A stretch of DNA of 64,000 nt from SKVR01 sp964453995. GTDB lineage: Bacteria > Bacteroidota > Bacteroidia > Bacteroidales > UBA7960. The notes beneath the pieces are model-generated. The model worked only from the letters and a program-made list of their open reading frames with translations. It had not been told where the DNA came from and searched no databases. Numbering within the stretch: position 1 is the stretch's first letter; every line of letters begins with the position of its first letter. Position numbers and translations under genes: made by a program. The stretch spans positions 44,860 to 108,859 of the forward strand of contig CAYVQC010000004.1 in assembly GCA_964453995.1 (NCBI GenBank). The letters are read 5' to 3'. This document shows positions 44,924 through 54,875 of the stretch, in pieces.

Positions 44924-45918
44924 CCCGTTTTACTACTTTTCATTGCCTCTTCAATCACATCAGTAAATAACTCCTGCAGGCTGATACCAATATATTCAGC
45001 CTGTTGAGGCACAATACTGCGTTCTGACATGCCTGGCGTTATATTGGCTTCAAGGAAAAACAACTTGTCTTGCTTAAGAATAAAATCAAGCCGGCACACC
45101 CCCCTTAGCTCAAATTTCTTATACAGGAAAGCGGTTGCTTCCTGCACCCGACGGGTTGCTTCAGGCGACACCCGTGCAGGAGTGATTTCATCGGCAGCAC
45201 CTTTGGTATATTTGGCTTTGTAGTCAAAAAACTTTGCCTCTGTTTTGCTAACGATCTCGGTTACGGGCAATACAAATATTTCACCCTGGCGCCGGTATAC
45301 CCCACATGTGAGCTCAATCCCCTCGATAAATTCTTCCACAAAAGCCTCATCATCGTGTTCAAGACAACTTTGTATGGCAGGCATTAACTCAGAAACATCC
45401 TTGACAAAAGTGGTACCAAGACTGGAACCGCCTTTATTGGGTTTTACAAATACCGGCAGATTTACCTTTTCCAGGATATGCTCAGCAGTAATAGGGCTGC
45501 CGACAGCAAACTTTGCTGAACGCGCTACTGTCATACCCCAATGGGCAGCAAGGGCATTGCAAAAATGTTTATTGAAAGTAATTGAGCAGGCAAGCTGCCC
45601 TGAGGTGGTATAAGGTATTCCCATCATATCGAGATAACCCTGCAGTTTCCCGTCTTCTCCAGGTGTGCCATGTATGGTAATAAGTGCGCAATCAAAATGA
45701 ATCTTTTCTCCTTTGTGCAACACAGAAAAATCATCTTTGTCCACCGGTCTCTCACTACCTTCTTCATCGCGGTAAATCCATTCCTTTCCTTTTACCATCA
45801 GCAGAAAAACATTGTATAGCCGCGCGTCGATATTTTTACGGATTACCTCAGCACTGTTTACGGATATAATATATTCACCGGAGTCGCCTCCTGCCACCAG
45901 GGCAATATTCTTTTTCAT
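44920..45918 (-). CDS. ddl: D-alanine--D-alanine ligase
   Basis: A 332-residue ATP-grasp ligase of peptidoglycan synthesis. The N-terminal motif is IALVAGGDSGEYIISVNSAE; the serine-loop ITIHGTPGEDGKLQGYLDM, the ATP-site KPNKGGSSLGTTFV, the metal-binding EANITPGMSERSIVPQQAE and LEANI all match. It makes D-Ala-D-Ala in the cytosol. It lies near the PASTA gene and the pseudouridine synthase, an arrangement that recurs in Bacteroidota, although here Ddl is on the opposite strand with an antisense rdgB end. Confidence 0.95.
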   Translation of the reverse strand: MKKNIALVAGGDSGEYIISVNSAEVIRKNIDARLYNVFLLMVKGKEWIYRDEEGSERPVDKDDFSVLHKGEKIHFDCALITIHGTPGEDGKLQGYLDMMGIPYTTSGQLACSITFNKHFCNALAAHWGMTVARSAKFAVGSPITAEHILEKVNLPVFVKPNKGGSSLGTTFVKDVSELMPAIQSCLEHDDEAFVEEFIEGIELTCGVYRRQGEIFVLPVTEIVSKTEAKFFDYKAKYTKGAADEITPARVSPEATRRVQEATAFLYKKFELRGVCRLDFILKQDKLFFLEANITPGMSERSIVPQQAEYIGISLQELFTDVIEEAMKSSKTG

Positions 45919-46196
45919 ACTCTGGAGTGTTTTTCCTGTTTTGTTACTGATTTAATGTTTTTATTATTGCCGCCCGGAAACTGATATTTCCTCGTAACAC
46001 GAAAAGCTTTTAAATTCAGCCATCACAAACCAGCCCGGCATTCTACACAATAAAAACTCAACGGCAAAGTTACTTTAGTTAGTCATAATTCAAAGCAGGG
46101 CCATGTAAAAATACCCTGCTGCCTTAAAACTTAAGTAAAGGCAACAGACAATGGTCATCAATTAATTATTAATTTTGGGCTTTAAAACCATCCCAG

Positions 46197-47201
46197 ATGA
46201 AGCTTATTTCTTTTTTAAAAAGCAAAACTTTCCGAAACCATTTTTTACTTGCCCTTGCCCTGGGGATTGCCCTGTTGTGGTTTTCATTAAAGGCACTTGA
46301 TATTTATACAAGACATGATCGTACAATAGAGGTTCCCAACCTGGATGGTATTGACCAGGAGCAGGCCGAAGAGATCCTGAGGGATATGAACCTGAGACCT
46401 GTGGTAAATGATTCCATTTTTGATACTTCACGGGAAAAAGGATCGGTGGCATCACAAAATCCTGCACCTGGGGTAGAAGTAAAGAGAAACCGTACCATCT
46501 ATCTTACTACGGTAGCCATCTTACCAGAAATGGTAGCCATGCCCGATCTTACTGATTTATCGTTTCGGCAGGCCCAGTCGCTGTTGTATACCTATGGCCT
46601 TAAAGTTGGCAACCTGGAATATGTTCCCAGCATTGCCCGAAATGCAGTACTGGAGCAGAAATACAACCAGGGAGCAATACAACCGGGGACTCCGGTAGAG
46701 AAAGGAACAGCCATAGACCTTGTATTGGGTACGGGCGAAGGAAGCCAGTATACCAATGTGCCCCTTGTGATCGGGAAAACCCGTGAAGAGGCAATCATGC
46801 TCATCAACAGTTCTTCGCTAAACATCGGCCAGGAGGTATTTATGGGTGAAAGCACAGATAGCCTGAGGGTATATCGCCAATCACCCAATGTTCTTAACCG
46901 GCCCCATCAATTGGCCATGGGAAGTACGGTAGATCTTTATTACAGATCGGCAGAGGAATTCGATTTTGAAGAATACACCCAGGAATTGCTTAGCGTACCC
47001 AATCCAGACCTTACAGGGAAATCACCCCTTGAAGTGGTGGAAATCCTTGAGGGATCGCTCCTGGTAATAGGTGAAGAAGTTTTTGAAGAGAATGCCACAA
47101 CGCAAAATGCAAGGGTTTACAGGCAGGAGCCCAACCCCGAAGAGCAGGCCACAATCCTTAGGGGAACTGAGATAAATATATGGTATAGGCCCGAAGAATA
47201 A
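46197..47201 (+). CDS. PASTA-domain membrane protein
   Basis: A 334-residue protein: a short cytosolic start, one membrane helix at about residues 14-31 (HFLLALALGIALLWFSL), then outside three PASTA domains in tandem. Each opens with a VP/MPDL or VPNL motif (IEVPNLDGIDQEQAEEIL, VAMPDLTDLSFRQAQSLL, SVPNPDLTGKSPLEVVEIL) and has the Asn-Pro.PG.. turn (QNPAPGVEVKRN). PASTA domains bind peptidoglycan or beta-lactams; there is no kinase domain here. The likely role is in cell wall maintenance, alongside Ddl and the wall-related genes nearby. It is followed by a T9SS protein and RluD. Confidence 0.9.
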   Translation: MKLISFLKSKTFRNHFLLALALGIALLWFSLKALDIYTRHDRTIEVPNLDGIDQEQAEEILRDMNLRPVVNDSIFDTSREKGSVASQNPAPGVEVKRNRTIYLTTVAILPEMVAMPDLTDLSFRQAQSLLYTYGLKVGNLEYVPSIARNAVLEQKYNQGAIQPGTPVEKGTAIDLVLGTGEGSQYTNVPLVIGKTREEAIMLINSSSLNIGQEVFMGESTDSLRVYRQSPNVLNRPHQLAMGSTVDLYYRSAEEFDFEEYTQELLSVPNPDLTGKSPLEVVEILEGSLLVIGEEVFEENATTQNARVYRQEPNPEEQATILRGTEINIWYRPEE

Positions 47202-47313
47202 AAACGATCGGGGAAACATCGAATATTTACTGATACCTGCACATCATCAAACAATAATGTAAGAATAAAAAGGTTTTTATAGAACAATATCCGTTTCATT
47301 ATTGCAACAGATC

Positions 47314-49281
47314 ATGACACAAAAGCTTATTCTTGTTTATTTTATTTTAATTGTTGCATTGGGCCAGGCTATTGGCCAGGAAATTTTGCAGCCTTTACAA
47401 ATAAATCTACAAAAAAACGCATACAGGGATAGTAATTCTATAAAAACTGAGCCAGTCTTACCCTTGATGCTTCCCTTCCGCGAAGACTTCTCCTACAAAG
47501 GGCCTTTCCCCGATCCAATGCTCTGGACCGACAGCTTTGCCCTTGTCAACCAAAGTTATGCCATCCATCCAAAAACAATAGGTACTGCCACCTTCGATGC
47601 TATGGATCAAAATGGTGAGATCTATGAGGAAGCAGAAAACAACAGTTACCAGTTTTCGGCCGATTTTCTTACGTCTCACCCCATCAGGCTCGACTCTGTT
47701 TTTGAAGATCAGCCCCGTAAGCTAAACCCTGCTGACAGTATACTCCTAACATTCTATTACCAGCCCCAGGGTATAGGGAGTGCCCCCCGCGACAGGGATT
47801 CTCTCGTGGTAGAGTTTTTGCATACCCCGGGATATTGGACCGACGACCCCGACAATCCCGGAGAGGAGATATGGATCGATGACCTGTGGGTAAGCGTTTG
47901 GAGAGCCACCGGAGAAACACTGGAGGAGTTTTTACTCAACAATGACAGTGTATTTTTCAAACGGGCAGCCATTATGATTGAAGACGAAACCTATTTGAGG
48001 GATGACTTTCAGTTTCGTTTTCGCAATTATGCCAGCTTTCCCTTATCGAAAACACCCGACAATTTTGGTGGAAACATAAGCATCTGGAACGTAGATTACA
48101 TCATGCTCGACCATGACCGCTCCATTACCGACGACTTTTATTATGATATTGCTTTTGCAGCACCTGCTCAGTCCATTCTAAAGGATCTGAGGGCTATGCC
48201 CTGGGCGCATTACATCGTTGATCCACAGGCAAGGCACAAAAGCTCATTTGACGTAGCCATTACCAACCTCGACAATTTCATCTACAATTACAGCTACCGG
48301 TATTATACCACCGACGAAAACAATTCTGTAATCCGCAACTACTCGGGCGGAACATGGAATATAGCTCCCTTTTCCCAACAAGGCTACCAGAGCTATCAGC
48401 CACACGCCAATCCTCCGTTGGTAGCCAACCCTTTGGGAACCCTTAGCCCCGCATCATACCGAAACTTCAGGATCTATCATGTACTGAGGGAAGGAAATAC
48501 GGGTGATGAATGGATCCGTAATGATACGATCTATTTCAACCAGGTGTTTGACAACTACTTTGCCTATGATGACGGCATCCCGGAAAACGGTTATGGATTG
48601 GTAGGATTCAATGCCAGTGGAGCCGTTCGTTTCATCCTGGGAAAAACGGATACCCTCGATGCTGTGGAATTTTATTTCAACCCAACTCTAAACAATCAGA
48701 ATCAAAGTCTTTTCCGGTTAATGGTATGGAAGAATCTTGATCCTGAAGAGGTACTTTACATGTCAGACCCGGTAGATGTTGAATTTGCATCGCAACTCCA
48801 TGAGTTTGTAAGCTATCCACTTGAAGAACCTATTGAAGTTTCAGACACTATCTATGTGGGCTGGCAGCAAATGAATGACGAATTTCTGAATATTGGCTTT
48901 GATGCTACCGGTAATGCTTCACAACATATTTTTTACAATTCCTTTGGCCAATGGCTTCCTTCCATTTACAATGGTGCACTGATGATCCGGCCCATATTTG
49001 GCCCGGAGATGGCAACAGGCTGGGAAGAGGTTACTATAAAGGAAACCCTTACCCTTTACCCCAATCCGGTTCAGCACAACACACTGAATATCGGCCTGCC
49101 CGATACCTTACCAGAAGAATATGAGGTTCATATTTTTGACATTACCGGAAAGCTTATAGCAGTATTTCATCGACAGCCGCGCCTTGATGTATCAGGGCTT
49201 CCCAATGGATTATACTTTCTGAGAGTTACTACCCCAAAAGGCAACCTTTTTGAGGCCGAACGATTTATTATTGCCAGATAG
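47314..49281 (+). CDS. T9SS-secreted protein of unknown function
   Basis: A 655-residue exported protein. A signal peptide covers about 1-21, ending around AIGQE. The middle has beta-rich stretches with conserved-looking LPFREDFSYKGPFPDPMLW and ASPRNFRIYHV-type segments, but I recognise no catalytic domain. The final 75 residues are a T9SS type A sorting domain (LYPNPVQHNTLNI, VHIFDITGKLIAV, GLPNGLYFLRVTT). It starts at the ATG at 47314; the frame's earlier TTG adds only four residues. The gene lies 112 bp behind the PASTA gene and 10 bp before the RluD gene, so it is probably cotranscribed with RluD. Confidence 0.82.
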   Translation: MTQKLILVYFILIVALGQAIGQEILQPLQINLQKNAYRDSNSIKTEPVLPLMLPFREDFSYKGPFPDPMLWTDSFALVNQSYAIHPKTIGTATFDAMDQNGEIYEEAENNSYQFSADFLTSHPIRLDSVFEDQPRKLNPADSILLTFYYQPQGIGSAPRDRDSLVVEFLHTPGYWTDDPDNPGEEIWIDDLWVSVWRATGETLEEFLLNNDSVFFKRAAIMIEDETYLRDDFQFRFRNYASFPLSKTPDNFGGNISIWNVDYIMLDHDRSITDDFYYDIAFAAPAQSILKDLRAMPWAHYIVDPQARHKSSFDVAITNLDNFIYNYSYRYYTTDENNSVIRNYSGGTWNIAPFSQQGYQSYQPHANPPLVANPLGTLSPASYRNFRIYHVLREGNTGDEWIRNDTIYFNQVFDNYFAYDDGIPENGYGLVGFNASGAVRFILGKTDTLDAVEFYFNPTLNNQNQSLFRLMVWKNLDPEEVLYMSDPVDVEFASQLHEFVSYPLEEPIEVSDTIYVGWQQMNDEFLNIGFDATGNASQHIFYNSFGQWLPSIYNGALMIRPIFGPEMATGWEEVTIKETLTLYPNPVQHNTLNIGLPDTLPEEYEVHIFDITGKLIAVFHRQPRLDVSGLPNGLYFLRVTTPKGNLFEAERFIIAR

Positions 49282-49291
49282 CTTTTGTTTT

Positions 49292-50398
49292 ATGACCGAC
49301 TTTATCAATACCCCTGAAGAAGAAAAGAACGAACAGGAAGAACAGGAACTTTATGAGCATTACCGTTTTGTTGCTGACAAGGGACAGGGGATGCTGCGCA
49401 TTGATAAATTTCTGATGGCGCGGCTTGAATCGACCAGCCGCAACAAGATACAAAACGCTGCCAGGGCAGGAAATATCCTGGTGAATGACAAAGTGGTAAA
49501 ATCCAACTATAAGGTTAAGCCACGCGATGTTATCAGTATAGTGCTTGCTTTCCCCCCCAGGGAAATTGAGCTTATTCCCGAAAATATCCCCATCAATATC
49601 GTTTATGAAGACGATGACATCCTCCTGGTGAATAAAGAGGCAGGGATGGTAGTGCATCCGGGTTACGGCAATTACACCGGTACACTGGTCAATGCACTGG
49701 TATATCACTTCAGGGATTTACCCATGCAAAACAATGAATCGGTAAAACCGGGGCTGGTTCACCGGATAGACAAAAACACTTCAGGAATACTACTCATTGC
49801 CAAAAACGAGCTTGCACAAACCCGGTTGGCAAAAATGTTCTTCGATCGAAGGATTGATCGTTTGTACCATGCCCTTGTATGGGGAGATATTAAGCAAGAG
49901 GAAGGAACCATTGAAGGACATATTGGTAGAAGTCTGAAAAACAGGCAGGTAATGGATGTTTTTCCAGATGGGGAATATGGTAAGCCTGCCATAACACATT
50001 ACAAAGTACTGGAGCGTTTTGGATACGTTACATTGGTGGAATGTAAGCTGGAAACCGGTCGTACCCACCAGATCAGGGCGCATTTCAAATACATTGGCCA
50101 TCCGCTTTTCAATGACGAAACATACGGTGGGGATCGTATACTCAAAGGCACCACCTTTACCAAATACAAGCAATTTGTACAAAACTGCTTTAAGGTATGT
50201 CCCCGTCATGCATTGCATGCCAAAACCCTTGGTTTTCTGCATCCCATAACCCAAAAGCCCCTGTTCTTCGATTCGGAGCTTCCTGCAGACATGCAAAATC
50301 TCATCGGAAGGTGGAAACACTATGCCAGGCACAAGGCCTATGAAGAAGATTCCCCGGCCGGACCCGAAGATCCCACCGGAGAATCCATTCCATCCTGA
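49292..50398 (+). CDS. RluD-type 23S rRNA pseudouridine synthase
   Basis: A 368-residue pseudouridine synthase. An acidic N-terminal tail is followed by an S4 RNA-binding domain (RIDKFLMARLESTSRNKIQ) at about 36-105 and the catalytic domain, where motif HRIDKNTSG carries the nucleophile Asp160; the family motifs VVHPGYGNYTGTLVNAL and LETGRTHQIRAHF flank it. It modifies uridines in 23S rRNA, probably helix 69 as RluD does. The start is the ATG at 49292 (MTDFINTP); the stop is 4 bp from the end of the convergent TonB receptor gene. Confidence 0.94.
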   Translation: MTDFINTPEEEKNEQEEQELYEHYRFVADKGQGMLRIDKFLMARLESTSRNKIQNAARAGNILVNDKVVKSNYKVKPRDVISIVLAFPPREIELIPENIPINIVYEDDDILLVNKEAGMVVHPGYGNYTGTLVNALVYHFRDLPMQNNESVKPGLVHRIDKNTSGILLIAKNELAQTRLAKMFFDRRIDRLYHALVWGDIKQEEGTIEGHIGRSLKNRQVMDVFPDGEYGKPAITHYKVLERFGYVTLVECKLETGRTHQIRAHFKYIGHPLFNDETYGGDRILKGTTFTKYKQFVQNCFKVCPRHALHAKTLGFLHPITQKPLFFDSELPADMQNLIGRWKHYARHKAYEEDSPAGPEDPTGESIPS

Positions 50399-50401
50399 TC
50401 C

Positions 50402-52831
50402 CTACAGCCGAAGCCTGACTCCTGCCAGCACATGACGGCCTGCCTGAGGAAAATATCCATCTTCGATTGTTACCAGGCCACTATCGCCAAGCACACCTTT
50501 ATAAATCCACGCATTGGTTATATAATCGGTATCAAAAATATTATTCACTGCCACACTAAGTTCCAGTTCGCGAAACAAGCTGTTCCTTATAACATAGGAA
50601 ACCCTCAGATCATTTACAAAGTAAGCATCAAGCATCCTCTCGTTGCTCATTGTGTTGTCAATATACTGACTGGAAACATATTTACCCAGTAATGACACAG
50701 AAGCATTTTCAACGGGAAAAATACTAATCTTACCGCTTCCCACCACAGAAGGGGAAAAAGCAATATCGGTATCGGTATAGGTTTGAACATCTACACCCGT
50801 CCAGTTCCAGTTTTCGTCATATACATCTGAATATTCGGTGAACTCGGGTATTTTGTTGCGGCTAAAACTGATATTACCCGATAACTCGGCAAAAGAGTTG
50901 ATACGCCATGCCGACTCCAGCTCAACACCCATGCGATAGCTTCTGTCAATATTGGTGCGGGTAAATCCACCCACATCATTGATCTCACCCGTAAGAATAA
51001 GCTGGTCAATGTAATCCATCAGGTAAATATTTATTCCGGCCAGGAACCCCTTGCTGTTAAATTTGTAGCCCAGCTCAAGATTGCGTAATGTTTCATGCCT
51101 GGGCCTGCTTTCAGGAGAGGATTCGGTGAAATCTCTCCTTACCGGTTCGCGGTTGCTGATACCAAAAAACAGGTAGGTCTGGTGGGCTGAAGTTATATCG
51201 TACAACATTCCTGCCTTGGGATTCCAGAAATGAAAGACGGCACGTTGGTCAAGGGGCACCACTTCATTGTTTATCATTCCCAGCCCTTCAAAATCATAGA
51301 CAATATTGCGATACTGCAGATCGCCGAAGATATAAAGCCCATCGGACAGTTCATAATTAAGCTTCAGGAAGGTATTAAAATCCTGCTTGCGCGCATCATT
51401 TTCATAATAGCGATGATCCTTATTGAAATTTTTGGCCAGGCTTGCCCAAATGATCTCACCAAAATGATCACCATCATAAATATTATATCCGCCACCAAAT
51501 ATTCCCTGTAAACGGTCGAAACCATTGTAGTTGAGTGAATAGGTAAGTCCGTAGAAGTGGTTGTCGAGCCATCGTTGCCTGATAAGATCGGTCGTTGTAA
51601 GGACACTGTCCTGGATTACTACATTGGGCAATCCGTAGGTGCTGAAGGGCTCATTTTGACGATATTGCTCATAATATCCCCGTCCATATGTATAATGAAA
51701 CGAGGTATTGCCAACCCATGAAGGATTGAACTGATGGGTAAGATGCAATTGATAATGATCCTGTTGGTAATTGTCGGTTTCGTTATCGTAAAACTGTCTC
51801 TCTCCCTGGTCATTATAAAACAAGCCTGCTGGATTGAAGGTGCGGGCAGTATCGATCACATTGCCAGGAACACCATACCAGGCCTGGTAGGTTTTTTCTT
51901 TTCCGCTGAATAAGATGGCCTTTACGGCTGTATTATTGCCATAATAACCACCGGACAAATAAAAAGAATTCAGGTCAGAAAATGACCGGTCGATGTAACC
52001 ATCGGAGGTAACTCTTGAAAGGCGGCCATCAAAGCTCCAGTTATTATTCATCAGTCCGGTACCAAAACTCACTGTATTTCTGAGGGTGTTGAATGAACCT
52101 GCAGAGGTGAATAGCTCGGCATAAGGATCATCATGCAATTGGGTGGTTTGCAGGCTTACGGTAGCACCAAAAGATGCTGCTCCCTGGGTACTGGTTCCTA
52201 CACCGCGTTGTATTTGAATATTTTCGGTAGAAGAAGCTATATCGGGCATGTTCACCCACCACACACCGTGTGATTCAGCATCATTTACAGGTATCCCGTT
52301 GATGGTAACATTGATACGACTGTAATCACTACCCCTGATATTCATCCATGTGTATCCTATGCCTGCTCCCGCATCGGAAGTGGTGATAAGATTTGGGGTT
52401 AGGGTGAGCAGAAATGGCAAATCCTGTCCAAGATTGTTGGAGCGTATAAATTCTTTCGACACATCAGATCGCGCTGAAGGGGTGCGGTTGTCGGCCCGCG
52501 TTGCTCTTACAACAACTTCCTGGGTAAGCACAGAGGATCTTTCCAGTTCTACTTCAATACTGGTGTCTCCCTTCATTTCTACTTCAATCACCTGTTCCTG
52601 GTAGCCCAGATAGGAAACTTCAATGGTGTAGTTTCCATTTTCCAGTCCTTTAATAGAGAACACGCCGTCGGAACTGGTGTGGGCACCTTTAAATGTACCA
52701 TCAATTACAACATTGGCACCGGGCAATGCAGTACCATCAGATGCATCTCTTACTGTTCCCGTTAGGGAATGTTGTGCAAATGCAGGCACAACAAGGTAAG
52801 CTGTTACCAGCAAGGTTACAATAAATCTCAT
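50402..52831 (-). CDS. TonB-dependent receptor under TPP riboswitch control
   Basis: An 809-residue outer-membrane receptor. A signal peptide (1-19) is followed by a carboxypeptidase-regulatory-like domain (GTVRDASDGTALPGANV), a plug (RSDVSKEFIRSNNLGQDL, NVTINGIPVNDAESHGVWW) and a barrel ending in AGRHVLAGVRLRL. It differs from SusC in length and lacks a SusD partner. Because a TPP riboswitch lies in its leader, its job is most likely uptake of thiamin or a thiamin precursor, as known for similar TPP-regulated receptors in this phylum; the receptor sequence alone does not show this. Convergent with rluD, with only a 3-bp gap. Confidence 0.92.
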   Translation of the reverse strand: MRFIVTLLVTAYLVVPAFAQHSLTGTVRDASDGTALPGANVVIDGTFKGAHTSSDGVFSIKGLENGNYTIEVSYLGYQEQVIEVEMKGDTSIEVELERSSVLTQEVVVRATRADNRTPSARSDVSKEFIRSNNLGQDLPFLLTLTPNLITTSDAGAGIGYTWMNIRGSDYSRINVTINGIPVNDAESHGVWWVNMPDIASSTENIQIQRGVGTSTQGAASFGATVSLQTTQLHDDPYAELFTSAGSFNTLRNTVSFGTGLMNNNWSFDGRLSRVTSDGYIDRSFSDLNSFYLSGGYYGNNTAVKAILFSGKEKTYQAWYGVPGNVIDTARTFNPAGLFYNDQGERQFYDNETDNYQQDHYQLHLTHQFNPSWVGNTSFHYTYGRGYYEQYRQNEPFSTYGLPNVVIQDSVLTTTDLIRQRWLDNHFYGLTYSLNYNGFDRLQGIFGGGYNIYDGDHFGEIIWASLAKNFNKDHRYYENDARKQDFNTFLKLNYELSDGLYIFGDLQYRNIVYDFEGLGMINNEVVPLDQRAVFHFWNPKAGMLYDITSAHQTYLFFGISNREPVRRDFTESSPESRPRHETLRNLELGYKFNSKGFLAGINIYLMDYIDQLILTGEINDVGGFTRTNIDRSYRMGVELESAWRINSFAELSGNISFSRNKIPEFTEYSDVYDENWNWTGVDVQTYTDTDIAFSPSVVGSGKISIFPVENASVSLLGKYVSSQYIDNTMSNERMLDAYFVNDLRVSYVIRNSLFRELELSVAVNNIFDTDYITNAWIYKGVLGDSGLVTIEDGYFPQAGRHVLAGVRLRL

Positions 52832-52861
52832 TTTTACATTAATTTTTTGGGTTCAACTTTT

Positions 52862-52887
52862 GGAGGCTAACAGGGGAAAAAGCCTCC
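52862..52887 (-). promoter_or_regulatory. hairpin between riboswitch and receptor start
   Basis: On the minus strand GGAGGCT and AGCCTCC form a 7-bp stem with a 12-base T/C-rich loop, 30 bases before the ATG. No T run follows it, so it looks less like a terminator than part of the riboswitch's expression platform. Confidence 0.4.
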
Positions 52888-52894
52888 GGTAAAA

Positions 52895-52980
52895 AGCCTG
52901 TCCCGTTCCCTTCGCCGGCATTACCCGGATCAGGTTCAATGGGTTTGATCTCAGCCCGTATATTTAGGGCACCCCTATTT
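52895..52980 (-). ncRNA. TPP riboswitch (THI element)
   Basis: On the minus strand the aptamer reads AGGGGTGCCC, then CGGGCTGAGATCAAACCC, then GAACCTGATCCGGGTAATGC and CGGCGAAGGGAACGGGA. These are the conserved parts of the thiamin pyrophosphate aptamer, in order and spacing (the pyrimidine-sensing GGGCTGAGA and the pyrophosphate-side GAACCTGATC...TAATGCCGGCGAAGGGA). It lies some 65 bases before the TonB receptor, so thiamin should shut this gene. Confidence 0.95.
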
Positions 52981-52992
52981 GGATTTTCGATG

Positions 52993-53023
52993 CAAAGGTA
53001 TAACCTTTTTGATAAAGACAAAA
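52993..53023 (-). promoter_or_regulatory. promoter of the TPP riboswitch
   Basis: On the minus strand TTTTG and TACCTTTG (exact TAnnTTTG match) are separated by 18 bp. The predicted start lies near 52986, just before the aptamer begins. Confidence 0.6.
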
Positions 53024-53184
53024 TCAGATTAACACTTGTTTATAATAGTCCGCCAGGCAGGAAAAAATATTCCCCAAATTAAGGTTTCGATCAGTTTATT
53101 AGGGCGCATTTGTTTAATTTTGCTTTTTCAACCCTTGGTGCAATGAAATAACATCTGTTTTCTCAATTTATAGCCCAACAAACC

Positions 53185-53622
53185 ATGTCGAAAAAGAACA
53201 TCCTGATCATCAACGGACCCAACCTCAACCTTCTGGGTACAAGAGAAACTTCAGTGTATGGCAATACATTCTTTGAAGATTATTTCAAAAAAATTAAAGA
53301 CAAATACCCCGGAATCAATTTTGAATATTTTCAAAGCAATGTGGAGGGAGAATTGATCAATAAGCTACATGAGAAGGGTTTTACAGCCGATGGCATAATA
53401 CTGAATGCGGGTGGATACACCCATACCTCTGTGGCCCTTGGAGATGCAATTCTTGCCATCAATACACCAGTGGTGGAAGTGCATATCTCCAATATTTTTG
53501 CAAGGGAAGACTTCAGGCATACTTCTCTTATTGCAGCTGCCTGTGCTGGTAGCATAAGTGGGTTTGGACTGGATGGCTACAGATTGGCCATTGAGCATTT
53601 CCTGTCAGATGAAAGAATGTAA
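53185..53622 (+). CDS. aroQ: type II 3-dehydroquinate dehydratase AroQ
   Basis: A 145-residue shikimate pathway enzyme that removes water from 3-dehydroquinate. Motifs: ILIINGPNLNLLGTRE at the N-terminus (catalytic loop with Arg), NAGGYTHTSVALGDAI with the conserved His and Asn, and VEVHISNIFAREDFRHTSL. Length is typical. The gene is monocistronic, on the plus strand, 2 bp from the end of the glycosyltransferase of the other strand. Upstream, TAATTTTG at 53115-53122 may be the -7 box. Confidence 0.95.
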   Translation: MSKKNILIINGPNLNLLGTRETSVYGNTFFEDYFKKIKDKYPGINFEYFQSNVEGELINKLHEKGFTADGIILNAGGYTHTSVALGDAILAINTPVVEVHISNIFAREDFRHTSLIAAACAGSISGFGLDGYRLAIEHFLSDERM

Positions 53623-53624
53623 TA

Positions 53625-54662
53625 CTATCGGGTGGGTTGTATTTTCACAAAACGATCTTTCTTCAACTGAGTGAACTTTTTTCTGCCTTTGAGAAAATAT
53701 TCTTTTACAATGCTGCTTTGATATATTTCACCCACAGGTTTGTAAGGAAGCTGTTTGCCCTGTCTTCGTTTCCTGCGCAGGTTGACCAACACAGACAGCA
53801 AGGCTTTGTATACAGCAATGCAATCTGCCGCATTACCGCTAAGGAGAAACTTTGCTGCAGCAATCTGGTCAAGAACCAACCTTTTGATCAGCACCGGATA
53901 AAAATTTCCTGCGGGCAGGTTCCTGGCCAGCAAAAAGAGATTATTACGGAAGTTCAGGTATGTTTTTCGGGGATTATTCTTGGGCAGGGTGCCTCCACCC
54001 ACATGGTAGACTATTGAATCCGGCACACATACAATTCGCTTTCCCATTCTTTTTAGCCGCCAGCACAGATCAATCTCTTCCATATGGGCAAAAAATTCGT
54101 CATCCAGCATTCCTGCTTTCACAAAATCTTCTGCCCTGACAAACATACAAGCACCTGTGGCCCAAAATACATCTGTAACAGTATCGTATTGTCCGTGGTC
54201 CTGTTCCAGTGATTCAAAAATTCTTCCCCGACAAAAGGGGTATCCATACCTGTCGATAAATCCACCCGATGCCCCGGCATATTCGAAATACCCGGGCTGA
54301 TGGTAAGAGCGTATTTTGGGCTGGCAGGCAGCAATACCGGGGGCAGATTCCATGAGTTCTATAACAGGATCAATCCATCCTTCGGTCACCTCAATATCAG
54401 AATTCAGCAATACGTAATACTCTGCGTCTATTTGCCTGATAGACCTGTTGTACCCTCCGGTATATCCAAAATTTCTTTTCAGATCAATAATGCCAATGCC
54501 AGGATAGCTATGTTCCAAAAATTCCATTGAACCGTCTGATGAACCATTATCTGCAACAAAAACTTTTGCATAACCGGGACAGTGCTGGACTACTGAGGGG
54601 AGAAATTTCTCCAGGAAAGCCTTTCCATTCCAGTTCAGGATTACAATGGCAAGTTTAAGCAT
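53625..54662 (-). CDS. GT2-family glycosyltransferase
   Basis: A 345-residue GT-A glycosyltransferase. It opens with LAIVILNWNGKAFLEKFLPS and FVADNGSSDGSMEFL; the donor region continues with KRNFGYTGGYNRSI, LNSDIEVTEGW (DxD-like) and ATGACMFVRAEDFVK, and EEIDLCWRLKRMG is the acceptor-side motif of the family. It probably adds a sugar to a surface polysaccharide or lipid at the inner membrane. The last 60 residues are basic, perhaps membrane-associating. No neighbouring glycan genes help to define the product. Confidence 0.9.
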   Translation of the reverse strand: MLKLAIVILNWNGKAFLEKFLPSVVQHCPGYAKVFVADNGSSDGSMEFLEHSYPGIGIIDLKRNFGYTGGYNRSIRQIDAEYYVLLNSDIEVTEGWIDPVIELMESAPGIAACQPKIRSYHQPGYFEYAGASGGFIDRYGYPFCRGRIFESLEQDHGQYDTVTDVFWATGACMFVRAEDFVKAGMLDDEFFAHMEEIDLCWRLKRMGKRIVCVPDSIVYHVGGGTLPKNNPRKTYLNFRNNLFLLARNLPAGNFYPVLIKRLVLDQIAAAKFLLSGNAADCIAVYKALLSVLVNLRRKRRQGKQLPYKPVGEIYQSSIVKEYFLKGRKKFTQLKKDRFVKIQPTR

Positions 54663-54875
54663 ATGATTCTAAGATAAATATTCCTCGGGAAAGGTAACGT
54701 CCATAAAAAAAACACACAATACCTACTTTGCGAATGAAAATTTTAACGCCCAAAGGTAGTGATTTATTGAAACGGGAAGCAAAAGACAGCTCCGACATGT
54801 TTTTCGCAAAAAGGTATCTGTCTGGCTTAATGCATGTTAATAGATTACTTTCTTTTTTTATTTTCGGTTGGAATT

